Below, piece by piece: positions 44,000 to 47,727 of a DNA stretch of 47,727 nucleotides. The DNA is from Rhizobium sp. Q54 (GTDB lineage: Bacteria > Pseudomonadota > Alphaproteobacteria > Rhizobiales > Aestuariivirgaceae), in contig CAMDBX010000022.1 of assembly GCA_945889445.1 (NCBI GenBank), positions 1 to 47,727 of the forward strand. Direction: 5' to 3'. Position numbers and translations under genes: made by a program. Numbering within the stretch: position 1 is the first letter of the stretch; each line of letters starts with the position of its first letter. The notes beneath the pieces were generated by a model, which did not search any database, was not told the origin of the DNA, and was given only the letters and a program-made list of their open reading frames with translations.

Positions 44000-44578
44000 A
44001 TGCGCAAAATCCTTTTCAGCTTGCTCGCCCTGACCGCAGCCACATCGATTGCAAACGCCGATGGCGTTCTCGACAAGCGATTGACACCATTCGACAAAGA
44101 GCGCCTTGCCAAGGTTGAGGAAACGGTGGCGTCAGCGCTCGCCGAGGCGCGCGCCGGCGGCACGCAGGAGGATGTCACCATTCTTGATGCCGCCCTGACC
44201 GGAAGTGCCCTGCCCCTGGCCGAGGGCTATGACCCCAACGGCACCTGGAAGTGCCGCACCATCAAGGCTGGCGGCACCCTGCCGCTCACCGTCTATCCGT
44301 GGTTCGCCTGCCGCATCAGCGAGGATGGTGCCGGCTGGCAAATGGAAAAACTCACCGGCTCACAGCGCACAAAGGGCATGTTCTACACGCTCTCGGCGAC
44401 CCGGCTTGCCTATCTGGGTGCTGGCTACGTGACTGGCGAAAAGCCGCGCGTCTATGGCCAGGACGCAAAAGAGAATCAGGTCGCCATCGTCGAGCGCCGG
44501 GCCAAGAACAAACTCGTCTTCCTGTTCCCAGCACCGCAGTACGAATCGAAACTCGACATCCTGGTGATGGAACGCTGA
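44000..44578 (+). CDS. DUF4893 family secreted protein
   Basis: 192 residues with a Sec signal peptide ([20 protein letters not shown]). The mature part matches the DUF4893 pattern: early [12 protein letters not shown], then [22 protein letters not shown] and a C-terminal [17 protein letters not shown]. Two Cys may pair in the periplasm. The function is unknown. It is encoded opposite to its surroundings, between acpP and fabG, which are adjacent in most relatives. ATG 43976 is a possible longer start. Confidence 0.8.
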   Translation: MRKILFSLLALTAATSIANADGVLDKRLTPFDKERLAKVEETVASALAEARAGGTQEDVTILDAALTGSALPLAEGYDPNGTWKCRTIKAGGTLPLTVYPWFACRISEDGAGWQMEKLTGSQRTKGMFYTLSATRLAYLGAGYVTGEKPRVYGQDAKENQVAIVERRAKNKLVFLFPAPQYESKLDILVMER

Positions 44579-44591
44579 GCATCACCATCGT

Positions 44592-44745
44592 CCTCTCCCG
44601 CAAGTCGGGAGAGGAAGGGGACCCAACGAAGTTGGGGAAGGTGAGGGATCGCGCTCTCCGAACCGAATGCCGCGCCCGCTTCCCCTCATCTCCCCGTTGC
44701 GTTCCGCAACGGGTCCCTTCTTCTCCCGCTGAAGACGCGGGAGAA
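44592..44745. repeat. Mosaic of four hairpins between DUF4893 and fabG
   Basis: In order there are: CCTCTCCCG/CGGGAGAGG (44592-44600, 44606-44614); CCCAAC/GTTGGG (44622-44627, 44631-44636); CCCGTTGCG/CGCAACGGG (44693-44701, 44705-44713); and TTCTCCCGC/GCGGGAGAA (44721-44729, 44737-44745). All stems are perfect. The element lies between converging genes and shares its outer part with 17406 and 39151. It could act as a bidirectional terminator or be a non-autonomous mobile repeat. Confidence 0.75.
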
Positions 44746-44757
44746 GACACGACAAGA

Positions 44758-45498
44758 TCAAATCATCGCCATGCCGCCGTTCACATGCAGCGTCTGGCCG
44801 GTCACGTAGTTCGCTTCGTCCGACGCCAGATAGAGAACAGCGGCCGCAATATCATCCGGCGTGCCGAGCTTGCCTGCCGGAACGCGGCCCAGGATCATTT
44901 CCTTCTGCTTGTCGTTCAGCACATCCGTCATCGGCGTGGCGATGAAGCCCGGCGCCACCGCGTTGACGGTGACGTTGCGCGCCGCAAGCTCCTGCGCCAG
45001 CGACTTGGTGAGGCCGATGACGCCGGCCTTGGAGGCCACGTAATTCGCCTGGCCCGGATTGCCGGTGACACCCACCACCGAGGTGATGTTGACGATGCGG
45101 CCCCAGCGCTTCTTCATCATGCCGCGCATCGCGGCGCGCGCCAGGCGGAACGACGCCGTGAGGTTCACGTCGATGACGGAGGCCCAGTCATCGTCCTTCA
45201 TGCGCATCGCAAGGCCGTCCTTGGTGATGCCGGCGTTGTTGACGAGAATGTCGAGCCCGCCCATCGCGGCCTCGGCCTCCGGTACCAGCTTCTCAACCGC
45301 AGCAGCATCGGACAGATTGCACGGCAGCACGAAGACGCGCTCACCGCCGAGCTCTGCCTTGAGTTCCTCAAGCACGTTGGCGCGCGTGCCGGAGATGGCG
45401 ACGGTGGCGCCCGCCTTGTGCAGCACCTTGGCGATTGCAGCACCAATGCCACCCGTGGCGCCGGTGACGAGGGCGGTCTTTCCGGTCAAATCGAACAT
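44758..45498 (-). CDS. fabG: 3-oxoacyl-ACP reductase
   Basis: 246 residues, classical SDR. It reduces beta-ketoacyl-ACP with NADPH. The cofactor loop is VTGATGGIGAAIA, the catalytic Ser is in NITSVVGVTG and the YxxxK motif is YVASK. ISGTRANVLEE after beta-2 fits NADPH preference. It lies five bases after fabD, and the close of the protein (GGMAMI) is typical of FabG. Confidence 0.97.
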   Translation of the reverse strand: MFDLTGKTALVTGATGGIGAAIAKVLHKAGATVAISGTRANVLEELKAELGGERVFVLPCNLSDAAAVEKLVPEAEAAMGGLDILVNNAGITKDGLAMRMKDDDWASVIDVNLTASFRLARAAMRGMMKKRWGRIVNITSVVGVTGNPGQANYVASKAGVIGLTKSLAQELAARNVTVNAVAPGFIATPMTDVLNDKQKEMILGRVPAGKLGTPDDIAAAVLYLASDEANYVTGQTLHVNGGMAMI

Positions 45499-45503
45499 GT
45501 TTC

Positions 45504-46451
45504 TTATCCCTTGATCTGGGCCGCGGCGGCGGCAATGTCATCCGGTGTGTTGATGGCGAAGGCGGTGGCGTCGGGCGCGTTCTTCTTGGACAGCCCGGTC
45601 AGCACCTTTCCGGCACCGATCTCGTAGAAGCGCGTGACACCCTGCGCGGCCATGTAAGCAACGCACTCGCGCCAGCGCACCGTGCCGGTCACTTGGGCAA
45701 CAAGGCTGGCGCGGATCGCTGCAGGATCGCTGAGCGGAGCAGCACCCACATTGGCGACGACCGGTACCACCGGTGCCTTCATGGCGACCTTGGCCAGTGC
45801 ATCAGCCATCACGTCCGCAGCGGGCTGCATCAGCGCGCAGTGGAAGGGCGCCGAAACGGCCAGCATGATCGCCCGCTTGGCGCCCTTGGCCTTGGCGATC
45901 TCCGCACAGCGCTCGACGGCGGCCTTGGAACCGGAGACGACCACCTGCCCGTCGCTGTTGTCGTTCGCGGCCTGGCACACATCGCCTTGTGCTGCTTCCG
46001 CTGCTGCAGCGGCGGCCGTGGCGAAATCGAGTCCGAGCAATGCGGCCATGGCGCCGGTGCCGACGGGCGTCGCGCTCTGCATCGCCTGCCCGCGAATGCG
46101 GAGCAGGCGTGCGGCATCAGCCAGCGTGAAGGTCTGCGCGGCGGCAAGTGCCGAATATTCGCCGAGCGAATGACCCGCCACGAATTTGGCCGTGTTGGCC
46201 ACCGTGATGCCGTGCTCGGCCTCGAGCACGCGGATCACCGCCATGGACACGGCCATCAAAGCCGGCTGGGCATTCTCGGTCAGCGTCAGGTCGGCGTCGG
46301 GGCCTTCCCACATCAGGGCAGAGAGCTTCTGGCCCAAAGCGGCATCGACCTCATCGAAGACGGCGCGGGCGGCGGCGAAATTCTCCGCCAATGCCTTGCC
46401 CATGCCGACAGACTGGCTGCCCTGGCCGGGGAAAATGAAGGCCGTCGTCAT
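45504..46451 (-). CDS. fabD: Malonyl-CoA:ACP transacylase
   Basis: 315 residues. It loads malonyl groups onto ACP. The GQGSQ motif ([15 protein letters not shown]) opens the protein; the nucleophile is S95 in [11 protein letters not shown] and the partner His is in [11 protein letters not shown]. It is the first gene of the minus-strand fab cluster and is divergent from the dehydratase gene across 99 bases, which must hold its promoter. Confidence 0.97.
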   Translation of the reverse strand: MTTAFIFPGQGSQSVGMGKALAENFAAARAVFDEVDAALGQKLSALMWEGPDADLTLTENAQPALMAVSMAVIRVLEAEHGITVANTAKFVAGHSLGEYSALAAAQTFTLADAARLLRIRGQAMQSATPVGTGAMAALLGLDFATAAAAAAEAAQGDVCQAANDNSDGQVVVSGSKAAVERCAEIAKAKGAKRAIMLAVSAPFHCALMQPAADVMADALAKVAMKAPVVPVVANVGAAPLSDPAAIRASLVAQVTGTVRWRECVAYMAAQGVTRFYEIGAGKVLTGLSKKNAPDATAFAINTPDDIAAAAAQIKG

Positions 46452-46550
46452 CCTGAAACCTCATGTGATTCCTGTGGTTGGGCGCACGAAACATGCGCCG
46501 CCACCAGAGTCAAGGTTGACCGTTTCCCGGGAAAGCGCCTTACTCAGGGC

Positions 46551-47516
46551 ATGTACACCGCTGATGAACTCGAACAGGCCAGCCGCATCGTCTATGCCGC
46601 CATGCCGCCCACCCCGCAATTCGCGTGGCCCCTGCTGAAGCACGCCACCGGCTGCGAAACCTGGGTGAAGCACGAGAACCACACCCCCACCGGCGCCTTC
46701 AAGGTGCGGGGCGGGCTCGTCCACATGAAGATGCGCAAAGACCGTGGCGAGACGGGCGGCGTCATCACCGCCACGCGCGGCAACCACGGCCAGTCGATTC
46801 CCTTCGCCGCCGCCCGCGTCGGCATCAGCTCCACCATCGTCTGCCCCATCGGCAACTCACCCGAAAAGAACGCCGCCATGCGCGCACTGGGCGCCGAACT
46901 GATCGAGACCGGCCATGACTTCGACGCCGCACGCGAGACCGCGATGGAACTCGCCAAGGCGCGCGGCCTCGCCTTCATCCCCTCCTTCGGCAAGGAGCTG
47001 GTGATGGGGGTGACGACCTACGCCCATGAGCTGTTCCGCGCGGCCGGAGAACTCGACACGGTTTATGTCCCCATCGGCATGGGCTCCGGCATCGTCGGCA
47101 CCATCGCCGCGCGCGACATGCTGGGGTTGAAGACGAAGATCGTCGGTGTTGTCGCCGAAGGTGCCAACGCCATTGCGCTGTCCTTCGCGGCAGGAAGACC
47201 GGTCTCGACCAACACCGCCTCCACCTTCGCTGACGGCATGGCGGTGCGCGTCGTCAACCCAGAGGCCTTCGCCCAAATCCACAAGGGCGTCGACCGCATC
47301 GCCACGGTGAGCGACGACGAGATCGCCGAGGCGGTGCGCCTCTATTTCCGCTGCTGCCACACGTTGGCCGAGGGTGCGGGTGCCGCACCGCTCGCAGCCC
47401 TCATGCAGGAGCGCGACAAAATGAAGGGCAAGCGCGTTGGCGTCATCCTGTCGGGCGGCAACATCGACATGCCGAAATTCGCCGAGGCATTGGAGGGCAG
47501 GACGCCGGGGGCATAG
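46551..47516 (+). CDS. Threonine/serine dehydratase-like PLP enzyme (fold type II)
   Basis: 321 residues, short form without the ACT regulatory domain of biosynthetic IlvA. The PLP lysine is K51 in NHTPTGAFKVRGG, the phosphate loop probably lies in GMGSGIVGTIAA, and a later SGGNIDM is typical of fold II enzymes. Family members deaminate L-threonine or L-serine, and some act on related hydroxy amino acids. The Thr/Ser preference is not determinable here. It is not close enough to ilv genes to suggest a role in isoleucine synthesis. Confidence 0.88.
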   Translation: MYTADELEQASRIVYAAMPPTPQFAWPLLKHATGCETWVKHENHTPTGAFKVRGGLVHMKMRKDRGETGGVITATRGNHGQSIPFAAARVGISSTIVCPIGNSPEKNAAMRALGAELIETGHDFDAARETAMELAKARGLAFIPSFGKELVMGVTTYAHELFRAAGELDTVYVPIGMGSGIVGTIAARDMLGLKTKIVGVVAEGANAIALSFAAGRPVSTNTASTFADGMAVRVVNPEAFAQIHKGVDRIATVSDDEIAEAVRLYFRCCHTLAEGAGAAPLAALMQERDKMKGKRVGVILSGGNIDMPKFAEALEGRTPGA

Positions 47517-47529
47517 TTACCCCAATCGG

Positions 47530-47562
47530 CGTCACCCCGGCGAAGGCCGGGGTCCAGCTTCA
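47530..47562. repeat. Dispersed hairpin repeat (copy 5), near an IS end
   Basis: CGTCACCCCGGC with GAAG loop and GCCGGGGTCCAGC: inner stem ACCCCGGC (47534-47541) and GCCGGGGT (47546-47553). About 33 bases match copy 4 at 24665. A degraded further copy, CCCCCGGTGAAAGCTGGGCCCC, follows at 47571-47592, just before the presumed IS end. Confidence 0.8.
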
Positions 47563-47592
47563 AGCATCTCCCCCGGTGAAAGCTGGGCCCCC

Positions 47593-47727
47593 TGAGTTCA
47601 CAAACGAAGTGCAACACCAGATGATGGTGTTGCCATGGCCCGGACCTATCGACAGTTTTCCCTGGAAGAGCGCTGCGAGATTGCCCGCCTACACGCCGAA
47701 GGGCGCTCGCTCCAAAAAATCGCTGCA
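47593..47727 (+). mobile_element. Left end of an IS30-like insertion sequence (cut by window edge)
   Basis: The transposase start at 47635 is preceded by a perfect hairpin, GCAACACCA (47611-47619) and TGGTGTTGC (47625-47633), with a five-base loop. Elements of the IS30 type often have a stem of this kind near their left end. The exact left boundary is not determined; I place it near the end of the degraded hairpin repeat at 47592. Terminal inverted repeats and target duplication cannot be checked without the right end. Confidence 0.6.
47635..47727 (+). CDS. IS30 family transposase, N-terminal fragment
   Basis: 31 residues to the window edge: MARTYRQFSLEERCEIARLH, then AEGRSLQKIAA. The pattern (xRxYxQLSLEER..I..L...G.S..xIA) is the start of the N-terminal helix-turn-helix of IS30 transposases, which binds the element's ends. 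The DDE catalytic domain is outside the window, so the family call rests on this region only. Confidence 0.75.
   Translation, partial: MARTYRQFSLEERCEIARLHAEGRSLQKIAA

Noticed and set aside
45693-46550. Upstream extension of the dehydratase frame to 607 codons
   Set aside because: The extra 286 codons are antisense to fabD; the natural N-terminus starts at ATG 46551.

Overview
The window is GC-rich chromosomal DNA from an alphaproteobacterium, most likely of the Hyphomicrobiales (Rhizobiales) or a close relative. The evidence is gene order and gene types: infA-maf-yacG; lptD-surA-pdxA-rsmA; fabD-fabG-acpP-fabF-mltG-yicC-gmk; a short type 2 argC; a BTLCP cysteine peptidase; an FrcBCA-type sugar ABC transporter with a ROK regulator; and dispersed hairpins with a TCATCCCGGC core, common in this class. 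I see no plasmid, phage, CRISPR or secretion locus. The only clear mobile element is the start of an IS30-like insertion sequence at the right edge.

Layout. 1-24 is the 3' end of a tRNA. 187-2749 holds a drug/metabolite transporter and an OpgG/OpgD periplasmic glucan protein. 2766-9715 is an almost unbroken minus-strand run. From its promoter-distal end it contains a small membrane protein, a J-domain protein, a copper-delivery set (SCO, PCu(A)C chaperone, PepSY membrane protein, DUF2946 protein, small membrane protein), a BTLCP cysteine peptidase, a two-helix ion channel broken by an in-frame amber codon, a class 3 lipase lipoprotein and a small secreted protein. 10082-11220 has a phytanoyl-CoA-dioxygenase-like enzyme facing a DCC thiol oxidoreductase.

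11271-17403 is a catabolic locus: a SelA-like PLP enzyme, a ROK regulator, a sugar ABC transporter (ATPase, binding protein, permease) and an SDR dehydrogenase. 17521-22424 carries leuC, argC and leuD, separated by a 50-residue ORF and two metallopeptidase genes. 22543-24614 has an AEC transporter and infA-maf-yacG. 24648-28858 is an RND pump with its adaptor. 29044-31016 is the glutathione-dependent formaldehyde pathway (frmA, fghA). A LacI regulator with an AT-rich leader and pepA follow. 34026-39123 is lptD-surA-pdxA-rsmA. 39190-46451, on the minus strand, is the cell-envelope and fatty-acid cluster gmk, yicC, mltG, fabF, acpP, fabG, fabD (listed in plus-strand order). A DUF4893 gene and a mosaic of hairpins sit between fabG and acpP. 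A threonine-dehydratase-like gene and the IS30-like left end close the window.

Most of the content is ordinary housekeeping and catabolism. The points that most deserve a second look are the amber-interrupted channel gene translationally coupled to a lipase gene, the RND pump whose C-terminal residues are encoded by a dispersed hairpin repeat, the copper cluster, the sugar/PLP-enzyme locus, and two families of dispersed hairpin repeats.
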